NCBI RefSeq assembly: GCF_000003815.2
Contig: NC_049985.1
Location: forward strand, 10,723,601 to 10,787,600
Source of the DNA: Branchiostoma floridae
Taxonomy: Eukaryota > Chordata > Leptocardii > Amphioxiformes > Branchiostomatidae
DNA length: 64,000 bases
Direction of reading: 5' to 3'
A program made the position numbers and the translations under genes. Numbering within the stretch: the stretch's first letter is position 1; each line of letters begins with the position of its first letter. Shown here piece by piece: positions 51,001 to 62,247 of this stretch. The notes under the pieces were generated by a model. The model had not been told where the DNA came from and searched no databases. It worked only from the letters and a program-made list of their open reading frames with translations.

Positions 51001-53882
51001 TAGTTGTATGTTTATATACATCAACATTGTAGAGAAATGTATGGTCAAATGAATTAATGAATTTCTGTCAAAAACTTCACCGTCACCAAGATGTAATAAT
51101 CTGCATATGTACTAAGTTTGATACTTGTTTTAGTAATAAGGATGATAAGTTTGTTTATTCTTTTTTTTGCCATACATTGTACCGTGTACGATCGTTGCGC
51201 AATAAAGTTCTTCTTCTGTAATGACTTTATTGACGGCAGTTTTATATAGTCCCTATTGTGATGTGTTGCTTCAACATACTATTAGGCTTTCTTGCACCAC
51301 TTTGTGCCTTTCACGCATCTAATAATTATGTCTGCACGTTTCTGTAGGTGGTTTGGCCGTTGTGGTAGCCTGTATGCTGGACTATATGGATCCAGTACTT
51401 CAGCCGTACTTGATCAAAGAGGTATAGATCCTATTTTTACTTGCTTCAATAGTCATTGCCAAATACGTATTCAATATTATTGAGTATAAGATCACATTGG
51501 GAGCCGGATTTTACTGTAATCGTTATTAGGCTATATGTGTGCTGAATGGTTTTTACAGTTCAACACGTCCCCTGTCCACATCGGCCTGCTGTTTCTGCTG
51601 TGGGCGGCTGTCTACGCAGTTCTAGCGCCGGGATGGGGGTGGCTGGCCGACAAAAAGGTAAACACTCGAGCTCGTCAATAGAACGTTTCAATGTTACTCA
51701 TGGTTTCCTGCCTTTTTTTGAACTTGATGGGTAAGAGTTGAACATGAAAATACAAGTTCTATACTCATGCTAGACAGGTTATTCATTTTCTTCATGTTGT
51801 TTCCAGAAATGTGTCCCCGTTATGGTAACGTTAGGAATGCTGGTGGCGGCGGTCGGAACTCTCCTGCTTGGACCATCACCCCTCCTGACAGACTACCTCC
51901 ACATTTTACCAAGGTAGCGCTCTACCCAAGAAGCTACACTTATTCATTCTTTGTTTACCATCTCCACCTGACTCATTCAGCTTTGTCCCTACTCCTTTAG
52001 CTTTACCCCCGCACTTCCCCTTCGCCCCTCTTTGCCCTCGGTGTAATTCTGCTTGCCTTCGCCCCCGCTGTAAATCAGCTTGCCCCTCGCCCTTCTGCTT
52101 TGCCGCCAATGGCCGCTGTCAACCCGAATGGTGGAAAGCCAACCAGTAGGGCTGGGGCAAGCGGAATTACATCGGGGGCAAAGAGGAACCACGGGGAGCA
52201 AAGCTGAAGAATCATTTTCTTTAATGTGGATCTAGTGGAATACGCGGAACTTTTTGGTGAAATGGACAATTCCTTTTTCAGGAAACTATGGGTAAACATT
52301 ATTGCCCTGGTAGTGATCGCGGCATCGTGTGGGGCGCTCATTACACCCATCGTCAACATGATGCTTTGGGCGGCCAGGTATGGTGTCATTTTTATTGGTT
52401 GTTACCTCCATAAAATGTCATGGAATGGAGGTTATATTTTCTGTTATGTGTCTCTGTCTGTGTAGATGATTACTCAAGAACGGCTGGATGGATTGGTTTC
52501 ATACTTGTTGTGTTGGTGGGGTGTGATGTTAAAGCTCGAATCGATGAGATCTTGGGAGCTGTATCTGGCCAAATAGGGGCAAATAAGTTACCATTGGATT
52601 TCATCAGTCTGTCTTTTTTAGCTTATCCAGCTATCACGGTCAGTTCACTCCTAGGCCAATTAACTCCTACTAGACTTTTATTCGTAACTTGGCCAAAGTC
52701 CCTTAATTGTTACTATTCTGCCAGGCCGGAGTCTGGTAGAGACTAGGCATAACATGGTAATTTCTTTTCTTACCAGTGACGCAGGCATGGAGAACAACTT
52801 TGCCTTGTATGGCGTGGTATCGGGCGTGATGAACGCCTTCTTTTCCATTGGGTAAGTGATTTTCTTCGTCGTTTGGTGAATCCAAAACTCACGTATTTCC
52901 AGAATGATTATTTAGTATGGTTCTGTCAAGCCAGACAAACATCTATGTAAACGCAAAATCTACTACGATAAGCCAAATAATAGTTGCTAGAGCAACTATG
53001 AATCCAAAATAATATCCAATTGATTGAGTAACCATAATTTTGCTTAAAGTTAATTGTCTACCGTGTACTCTTTGGTGAGACCAACAGGCAACAGGTCATG
53101 ACATCATTTATATGACGTCACGACGTGTTACGGTGATCGACCAAAATTGACATTGTGTGACCCTTGCTTTTACAATTCTAAATGGGAATATGGTGCACGA
53201 CGATATACAACATGTAAAAGAATGATTTAAAAGACGACTAAACATGCATAACGTGAAAAAAAGCTTTCTTTCGTTGAAGTTCGTTGAGCGAACTGTCATA
53301 TGATTGGTCACTCGGTAATCACAGACTCTAGTGGAAATGAGGTATGGTGTCATTCAATGTCAACTTCTCATTCTCTAACACAGTTGACTGATGCATTACA
53401 GGGATCTGCTAGGCCCACTGGCAAGCAGTGCTTTGGCGGATCGGTTTGGCTTCCCGTGGAGTTCCACAGCATTTGGAGGCCTGGTCCTGTTCTATGTATG
53501 TATCTAGATATTTGGACAAACAGACAAATATAAAGGCCAAACGCTTGACGTTTTACGTTAATCAATAGTTTGGTGACTTTATGTACGTTACATGTATCAT
53601 TAGAAACATGCGCCTTCAACGATATCACAGAGACATGGTATGGTACATTTAATCAATAAGGACCGAAACATTGAAACCTACCAATTATTGACAAGTTACC
53701 ATGTACCTATGTCAAATGTGCTGGATTTTCAGTGGTTATCGTTAACCACTGGTCGTTATTGTTCCTTTCTACTTTTGTTTCCGTGAGTAAAACAAACACT
53801 TTAAACCCCGCTCATTCCCTTGCAGATGCTTATAACAATGGCTTTTTACATCTACGATGGCTGCCTCACTCCTACACGGTAG
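48058..53882 (+). CDS. SLC18B1-like MFS transporter, copy F
   Basis: Complete 14-exon gene, about 479 aa. Exons: 48058-48351, 48727-48822, 49102-49175, 49288-49432, 49599-49667, 49960-50050, 50865-50933, 51348-51421, 51559-51657, 51807-51913, 52282-52377, 52777-52851, 53402-53495, 53826-53882. N-terminus MKKAENDDSETSRLLD with an acidic dileucine; then APFFPNE, AIGSRF, FPNKVATVM, AGPPIGGVLYD, GWGWLADKK (GCGWLADKK in E), PSPLLTDY and SDAGMENNFALYGVVSG. It ends ..DGCLTPTR with TAG directly after. Relative to E four bases (TATG) are missing at this point, which gives the earlier stop. It is the only complete transporter on the plus strand, divergent from E across a palindromic spacer. Same predicted function as E. 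Confidence 0.9.
50116..50243. mobile_element. GCAGAGGTTGG-type foldback element in intron 6 of gene F
   Basis: Nearly perfect inverted arms of about 50 bp, GCAGAGGTTGGTGGGGAAAA to TTTTCCTCACCAACCTCTGC, around a short loop. The same element is decayed in E, and a relative lies at 56933-57029. Likely a MITE. Confidence 0.68.
52018..52207. mobile_element. GC-rich foldback element in intron 10 of gene F
   Basis: CTTCGCCCC..CGCTGTAAATCAGC on the left and GGGGCAAAGAGG..AGCAAAGCTG on the right. Counterpart of 39794-39962 in gene E, less symmetrical. Confidence 0.5.
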
Positions 53883-54639
53883 GGCGCCTTCAAATTAACG
53901 TGTTATTAATGTGGATTGAATACGTCACTCTTAAGTCTAATAGATATGTAGCTACGTCTCTGTATGGACTTCAATGTGCAGTTATCTACGCCCGGTTAGG
54001 TTTAACCGTGTCTGGTAGAATGTGACATCATAAAGACGTCATATCTCAAGAGCAATACACATACATAGGGAACTTTATAATTGGATCGCAAATGCTTCAC
54101 CTCTACATGATTAGTGGATACCTGATGATCAGATTGTAGAGATAATTTCTATATATGTCCATTCATTTCTGTCGGTCCTCCTGTAGATTTCGGTGTCGGG
54201 TGATTCACAAATTCTGTGGTGAAGCAGGCATGAGTTCGACTTTAACCGTCCATTTATTCTATATATTTACAGTGATCGCCGTGTGGTATCAACCGATGGA
54301 GAGAGACAGACGCTACTAGCATGAAGTACCAGTACTGTGTACTTGGACAGCGTGCATATGTTCTGTGTTATACAGCCTCTCACTGCCAGGGGCCCAAGGA
54401 CTCTATAAGGTCCACAAACGTAACCCATCCAAAAGACTCGGTTTTATGTACATCCAAATATGAACGGAATGATTCTTAATTCAGGCAGTAAAATAACTAT
54501 TGATGGCAGAGTAAACACAAAAGGCCGGCTACAAGCTCTAGCAGCGAAATCTCAAATGGCAGCTAATCAGACAAAATGACTGAAGCAGGTCGGTGCCTAA
54601 GCACACTGGGCCGGGTAAAGCACCCCAAAGCCGACCAGC
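53883..54639. other. 3' flank of gene F, mirror of the E 3' flank
   Basis: 54130-54480 matches 37500-37830 inverted (TTTACAGTGATCGCCGTGTG, GGTATCAACCGATG, TGTTATACAG..CTCACTGCCAG). It carries the 3' end of F and extends the inverted duplication beyond the genes. No exon recognised. Confidence 0.55.
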
Positions 54640-54757
54640 AGATAATGGTGACCAGGCTAGACTATTGTTTGCTGCTAAATTTTACCCCACTCATCCCCTT
54701 GCTGTATGTGGACCTACATACTTACAGGTTATTACAGTACATGGAAGGGTTATTATG
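54640..54757 (+). pseudogene. Intron 3/exon 4 fragment of a D-type SLC18B1-like gene
   Basis: AGACTATTGTTTGCTGCTAA, TGCTGTATGTGGACCTACAT and the acceptor ACTTACAG, followed by GTTATTACAGTACATGGAAG, match the end of intron 3 and the first about 20 nt of exon 4 in gene D and B. At 54759 the sequence switches to a mirror copy of the D upstream region (36290-36440). No other exon is near, so it is a relic produced by rearrangement. Confidence 0.6.
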
Positions 54758-56268
54758 GAATTCAGCAGGCAGTTAGGTCTTATCTTAGGCCCCCTAGCGG
54801 CTTTCCTCTGTACTGTAGCAGAACTTCAGAACTTTCCTATCTCTTGTTCTGGACCGTGATGCTTTGACCATATGCATGTTATGACTTGTTATAGACATTA
54901 TTTTTAGTGGTACATAGATCTCGTGGTCAGGAAGAAGTGACATTTGATACCTAAGATCAGCCGCTTGGTGTTTCAATCCTGCATTGGGAAAGCTTCACCA
55001 CTAAAAAACATAACTTTATGCATACTGTACACTGTACATACTAACGCTACCAAAAACATAACTGTATGATTGGTTTATTGAGTGAACTTAACCTTCTAAA
55101 CCTTCTTGGCGAAGGCAATAAGTAGGTCATTTAAAATAAGCCCATGCAGTTCCTTACGAAATCGCTAGATCAAAGCCTCAGTCTGTACCCGAAAGAGACC
55201 GTTAGGGGTCACCAGATGTATTTGACACGCGAGCCGTCGCACAACAGCATTGTACTGTTAGCTAACGAAGAACGCACTGTGCTTCGCCTCATTACAGGAC
55301 AGTCTGCTTTGTCTTGATCCCTTTTATGTGCCATGTGGTCTTATAAATGATCAGTGTTCAAGCCACACCCTTTGTCTATTTCAATAGTTTGATTGCGATC
55401 ACTCGTATTGTGGGGAAATATTTGTGAGCACTTGGGCTGGGTACATACACTAGGCAGGTGGGTATGTATGTACAGAGGCATACTCACATACTAACCCGTT
55501 ACGCCCACAAAATCGATGTTTAAGGTGTGAAAACAATATAGTTACAAACAATGCTAAACACTAAGGTGTTCGAAGGTGTTCATGGATAAGATTTTCGCCT
55601 TCTTCAAGATGAATGTTCTATGATTACTACCATTACCAACGCAGATTCAATGTATATACTAGTTTGTACTTTGTACATTCCTGTGACCCTATAGTACGAC
55701 GATGCACGTCCTGCACGTGATGGCATTCAAGCTAAATCACTCCCGCGTACTACGGTGTGCACGTGTGTAAGGTGTGTGTATCACGTGAATGATTTACTAC
55801 CCTAGCCTCCAAGGTATCTACTTGTATATGAATGTTATCTTTTTTTCATCGCTACTATGCATGTTTCAACTGCTCTGTGAAGACAGTAGCAGCACCCAGA
55901 AAATTGTACATAACTATAGCAGAAACAGCAACTGCTAAAAGCCGTGCTCAAAGACTACTATGGAGGCTATCATAATCTATTATGTAATCCGCTAAAACGT
56001 TTCAAATCCACGCCTTCTTTAATTCTAAAAGGAAATGTACATGTAAGCATTTCTTTAAAAATGTTTGTGAAGTTTGTTATACCTACAAGAGGATACGTAA
56101 TTTCGTCACGTAGTGTAGCAAAACAAATCATGATCAGTGTCACATTGGACAAGGAAGTCACCGAAAGGTGTCTAGTAAATAATTAACCCAGTCCAGTTGG
56201 AGCGCCAGTTCTAGTAGGCGTGGTAAGTAGACAGTTTGTTAGTTCAGTCTGACACTCCTACAAGAAAC
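54758..56268. other. Spacer before the alkaline phosphatase region
   Basis: Up to about 54960 it mirrors 36290-36440 (CTAGCGGCTTTCCTCTGTAC, CATATGCATGTTATGACTTG, CATAGATCTCGTGGTC), the outer limit of the inverted duplication that I can follow. From there to 56268 I see no coding exon. CACGTGA and GCACGTGTG E-box-like motifs occur near 55760-55785. Confidence 0.45.
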
Positions 56269-56341
56269 ATGGCTACAACCCGGACCGTCACACGTCTCTT
56301 TCTTTTGGTGGCGTTTACGGGCACAACGTTCGCCAAACCAG
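56269..56341 (+). CDS. Alkaline phosphatase-type signal-peptide exon 1a
   Basis: ATG at 56269 (context GAAACATGG) opens MATTRTVTRLFLLVAFTGT, a signal peptide ending FAKP, and stops at a donor CAG/GTATTA in phase 1. Length, phase and the final KPG match exon 1b at 58722. It may be an alternative promoter/first exon of the same gene, or the only surviving exon of a duplicated phosphatase gene. No second exon lies between them. Confidence 0.55.
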
Positions 56342-56932
56342 GTATTAACTGTACATGTATTCATTCGTTTTATCGTATTTTACACGTTTGGATGTTTCGC
56401 GGTAAATTTGCGTTGCGTCCGTGTTTCTTTGTTTTCCTTTCGGCATACGCATACATAGGATTCATCTGTTAGCTTGTACTCGACAAGAAGGTGAGAGGTT
56501 TTTAATTTGCGCAATACTTCCTAAGTAGATTTCGTGAGGATTTTTCAGTTTTGCTTTAGATTTTAATACCGTACTCGAGCATCGGCACAGACCGAATGAT
56601 TGTAGGACTTGTCAGGATTTCGTCTCACACCCCGGCCCCTACTCCCACGGGTGTTACCCTATAGCTCGTCTGGATGTGTGCCAACGAGTGATTGTCGTGA
56701 AATAAAGCTTTCCAAATAACAGGCGGTCACAAGACTCTGTTGCAAATTCCTGCGCTATATATCGTGTTCAGGTGTTAACATGTATAAGGCCATCACTCAG
56801 TGTGTTCTTCTTTGGTTAAGAAGGCGTGTGGCACTCTTGGAACAGTAAAATGTGGTTTCTTGCTTACTTTCTTTTATATTACCTTCGCTCAAATATTGGG
56901 AGGGTGCTATGTGCACTTTAGATACCCTCCAA

Positions 56933-57029
56933 GCAGAGGTTGAGTCACGTAGACATAATAGTAGTCGGAAAAATTACACGGGCGCGTTTTGTTTTCCGAC
57001 CAAGTATATCTACGCGACTCAACCTCTGC
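56933..57029. mobile_element. GCAGAGGTTGAG foldback element
   Basis: Arms GCAGAGGTTGAGTC..GTAGA and TCTAC..GACTCAACCTCTGC, 97 bp in total. It shares its terminal bases with the elements in intron 6 of genes E and F but has a different interior (AGTCGGAAAA/TTTTCCGAC). Confidence 0.6.
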
Positions 57030-58721
57030 TTTGAGAGTACCCTATAGAAAGAAAAGACAGTTCCAGTCGTGTTGGATGGCGCACAATTTTTGAAGTCAAC
57101 GCCGCTCCACCTGTGGTGGTCATACCTATGTTCTCTCGTCGACGTCTGTCTAGATCTCTCCATGGCAAACCTTAGCCTCCACCAGGCCTTCCTACGGGGT
57201 TGCGGGGATTGTAGATTTCGTTCGAAGAATCGGGAAATTGGCCAGAGGAGTCAGTCCACGCTTAGGTTTATGTTCCCCTCCGGCCGACCAACTCCTCTGG
57301 TAGCAAAACTCCCCTGACAAATTATTCTCCCTATACCATAATGGCCAGCGTAGTCAGTCTGGTAGAGACTAGGCAAACCTACAGCTGATAAGATGGGTTC
57401 AGCTATCAGAGCATCTCAGTATTGAGGTGTTAAAACTTTTTTTTAGAGTGTAACTCGTTGCCACCAAGTACAGTATGGGCATGCTCATTAGACAGCTCTA
57501 AACAACGCTTGTAGCCAGATGTGCAAAGGTTAGGTGTGACATTGTGTTCACTGAGCTACTGCCGCGACGGGTGCCTACGAAGAAAGTGTGTAACGCCGAG
57601 ATGCGGCACTAGCCCGGGAAGGTCCTTTTAAAGCAAGGTCCAGTGAAAAAACTTCCGCGGCCACAACTGTCCCAAAAATGCACTCAATTTTCTGTCGTAA
57701 TCCTGTCGACGTCATGACAGGACCCAATGTATGTTTGCGGTTTGAAAACAACAGAGTGTTGCGTGTGTTGTGTGTGTTGTGTGTGTTGTTTACGCACATC
57801 TAACACGTGATTAGTGCTTTCCGCAAACAGAGGGACAGGGCATGCTAACAGCGTGTTGATCACATGTAGCACCTCCATTCCACTGAGCGCTTACCTGGCG
57901 ATTTGACAGGGCAGAGTTTGTGCGTTTTGTTTTCTTTTCAACCAAACATGATGTAGATCTACGATATTCCAACAAAATATCAAGTCAATTCGAACTCACC
58001 TAAAAGATTAAAAAGAAAGTTTTCTCCAGAAGGTAAATGATAAACAGAGTTCTGCAATATCATTCCTTTGTCAAGTAGTTTCGTTCCATTACACTGGAAA
58101 CTATATGCAAATGATCGTATTAACATAATCAGCATAATATCATAGCTTGTCCCATTCAACCTCCTTGCTTGTCCAGAACACGAGGCTTCAAAATCGGACG
58201 GTCTACTGTAGTTTTAAGAAAAAACGCCGGGGGCCCCATAAGTTATTCATTTCTTTTGACAAGATAAGTTCGACAAGAACTGCTCACAACCAAATATCAT
58301 GGAAGTCCATCGATAGTACTAGTTATACCAGTAAGTTAATGTACAAGTTAGCATACATGCAAACGCAAACGCTACGCTGGGACGACAACATTAAAGAATG
58401 GACTGGCCTGCCCCTTGCCAGTACCCAGGCACTGACTCACGACAGGGAGAGATGAAGGGAGGTGGACCACCCCCGGTCACTGAGGAACCGGTAAGCGGTA
58501 AGCGTAAACGCTACCAAACTGTAAACACCTGGCGAGGCCTGAAGAACGTGGAGCTTTAATAGCCCGGCGTAACTGGTCTTGACTTTCTTGGAATTTCAGA
58601 GGAAATCCGGACAACCGTTCTCTGTTGGTGAATGGTTAACTAATGCAGGTGACGCTGTTCAAATATGCACTGCCAGTGAGAAATGGCCTAGTTAGCCCAC
58701 TTTAATCACCCGTGAAGAGAG

Positions 58722-61700
58722 ATGGCCACAGTTCACATGATCGCAGGACTGTTCTTCTTCACGTTGGCGTTCATAGCCACGTCTTTCGGCAAACCAGGTA
58801 AGGCTTTCAAGTCCCTGTTACACATTCTTGACCTTCCCCCCAGATTTAATTTGCTCCCGACCTCTTCCCAAGGACGTTGTGTGATATAACGTCCTTGCTC
58901 TTCCCAAACAAGGTCGGCGCTGGATTGGGAGTAGCCTATTGTCCATCCTATCCTAGAGCCGGTTCTCCTCACAGGTAGAATCTGAGCAGAATATGACATT
59001 CCTGACTTTGATTTTTCCACATCTTACAGTCGGTCGGCACAAGTGACTTGTTAAAAGTAGTAGGTAACATCGCCAACTAACTTCCAACCACAGATGACCT
59101 AAATTACTCATGGTCTGGAAACGGTTAGGGTCATAGTAGGACATGTGTGGCAAGGGCTTTATAATTCTTTAAATTCTATGTCCGCCTGACCTTCTCAGCT
59201 GGAGTTAGAATGAGTCAACTTGTGCCAATATAAGTGATATTAATATCACTTATATTGGCACAAGTTGATTCATGATCAGTGACTAAGAATTAATAAGTAT
59301 GGGATCTCCGAACTGGACAGTTAGACCAAGAGGTCCTGAGTTCGATACTCGCCATGCCCCCGACGCTGTGCCCTTGAGAAAGGCCACCGGCTAATTTGCA
59401 AGAGAGGTGCTATTAAACACACATGGATTTGGTGCACCAAGTGTGCCACCAGGAGCCGTACGTTTTTAGACCACGCTGTATAGTAGTGAAACGGGAAAAA
59501 AAGGAAAAGATGCTAGTCTTTATACACTTCTCGACCCAGTGCTTGGGGCAACGGTACTTCACAACGATTGTTTGCCAACTTGCCGAACTCTGTTACATAT
59601 TTCTGTACTATATATCGTGTTCAAGTATTTATATGACTATCACTCAGACTCTCAGTGCGTTTATCAAGAAGCTGCGCGGCACTTTTGACTTAAGTGTGGT
59701 AGTAAAATGTGGTCACATAGCACAACTACCGTACCGTATAACACAAGGACAGGTTTAGGGGTGGGGTTTAACGTTTGCAAAGAACACGATTCAATCAACC
59801 AGTCAATAAGTCTAGAACAGCATACATCAAACATAGTGGCTGTAACCCCCCCCCCCCTTTGTCTGTGTGGATATTTGTAGACGTTTTCTGAGTGGCCATG
59901 TCAGTAGCCAGACGTCACCACTGCCAGTGTCACACACAACAAACATCTTATATCAAGTGTTCGACAAGTGACAACGGCAGGGGCATGGCATACCCTGTTT
60001 AATTGTTTGCATGATAGGCGTAACCAAAGAGTTTTGTATCAGATAATAGTAAGTACAATCTGCATATGTATATATAGGATTATGATGTTTGATTCACACA
60101 TACCGGGATGGACCCCGACTCTTTTCGGTAAGTGTGGTGGGTTCTCAAAATAATCGTGGCTTGGCTCTTCTCAATCACGGGGCCACCGTCCAAGAGTACG
60201 TCCCTAACCGAAGTTGGGTACTTCATTTTCACCTATTAGTAAGTAGAGTAATGAAATAGGCGTAAAGCTTCTTGTCCGAAGGAGCAACATTAGAGCATGA
60301 TTCCATCGATCGATCGAGGAAACTTTAAATTCCAAGCCTAAAACCTTAACCACAAGACCACCTTACCACTCTGGTCTTACCATTTTATTATTTACCTTTC
60401 TTTAGCAGCCGATCGCGACGATGAGTCTTATGACGTGGACCACTCCGGGCAGCTGTGGCAGACCCGGGCCCGCAGAGCGCATGCGCAGTCCAGGACGGTA
60501 CCCACAGACCAGGAGCGTACGCCCGACTACTGGACCAACATGGCGCGGGCCTCCATCGATGAAGCCCTCCGCCTGCAGACCCTCAACACGAACGTGGCCA
60601 AAAACGTGGTGCTGTTTCTGGGAGACGGGATGGGCGTTTCCACGGTAACCACGGCACGGATCCTGAAGGGACAAAAGGCGGGAAACCCGGGAGAGGAGAC
60701 CGTGTTGGCCATGGACTCATTACCTTACACCGCCATGTCTAAGGTCAGTGACGAACAGACAGTTCTAAACACAGACGTTTATGCTGTGGATCTATATGTT
60801 CATGTGAAAATAAAAAGAAATTTTGCTGAAGAAAACAAAAAGAAATAGAAGGCAAAGTTATGCACAAACAACGCGGTTGCCGGTAGACAGGTGACCAAAT
60901 CCTGTTCTCTTATTGGCTAATTGTGATAGCCAGCAAGGGTCCATTGCTATGGGCTACAGCAACAACTTATGGCATAAATGTTATCCTAAAGTATCTTAAT
61001 GTCGCAGCATTTTGAGTCTTTTTGCATCACGTTTACTTTCTAGACCTACAATATCGACGCCCAAGTCCCCGACTCGGCCGGTACTGCTACAGCGTTCTTG
61101 TGCGGGGTGAAGGCGGAGGCCGGGGTCATCGGCGTGGACGGGAGAACACGGTACGGCAACTGCAGTTCCTCCAAGGGTCACGAGGCGGAGTCCATTATTG
61201 TGCACGCAGAAAGAGCAGGTCTGTCCACATTAGACGACACTTTGAAATAACGCACTTTGAAATAACGACTTTATGTGAGAGTGGAACATGTAATGTGTGC
61301 GATGAAAATATCTGTGTTATATTTACAAAAAAACATTTTTCACGGAGGTATGAGATCTTCGATTTCTTGTACAACTTGGACAGATCGATTAATTGGACGA
61401 GGAGTTTTCTAATCGATTAATTGGTTAACTGTCATTTCGTTCCCAAGGGAAGTCGACTGGGATCGTCACCACCGCCCGAGTGACCCACGCCACGCCGGCG
61501 GCGGCATACGCTCACTCGGCCGCACGGGGCTGGGAGGCGGACAGCGATCTGACGGCGGAGGCCCGGGAGAACAACTGTACCGACATCGCCTATCAATTGG
61601 TGGAGGAAGCACCCGATATAGAGGTAAGAATACCAGCGCTTTGGAATTTTATTCGTATAAAGATTTAGCTATGTTTTGATGTCTTGACAGGAATCTTTAA

Positions 61701-62206
61701 AACACCAAGATGGCGGACGCTGGACACGCCATGGTCACGTGACTGCAAACACATTTATTCACTTGCATGTCAGGTTATCCTGGGAGGGGGCAGTCGGATG
61801 TTCAAGCCCCGGAGTTGGGCGGATCCGGAAACCGGTGGGAGTGGAGACCGAAACGACGGCGTAGATTTGGTCCAGCGGTGGCAGGACAGAAAAACCGGCA
61901 GATCCCGCTATGTCTGGAACGGAACGGACTTCAGAGATGTCGACCCGGAATCGACGGATTATCTTCTTGGTCAGCAAACTTTCTTCGTTACTACTAAGTA
62001 TACATGGATTCAACGTTATGTGGAATCTTGAATATTCATTATAACTATGTGTTTTAGATATCAGTATGGCCTGTACATGTTGTTTTGCCGTGACAGCAGT
62101 GCTGTTTTTTCACCTTCAAAGAACACACACACAAACATACACACACACGTGCACACAGTGCACACACGTTCGCACACGTGCGCACACGTGCACACACACA
62201 CACACA

Positions 62207-62247
<41 letters not shown>

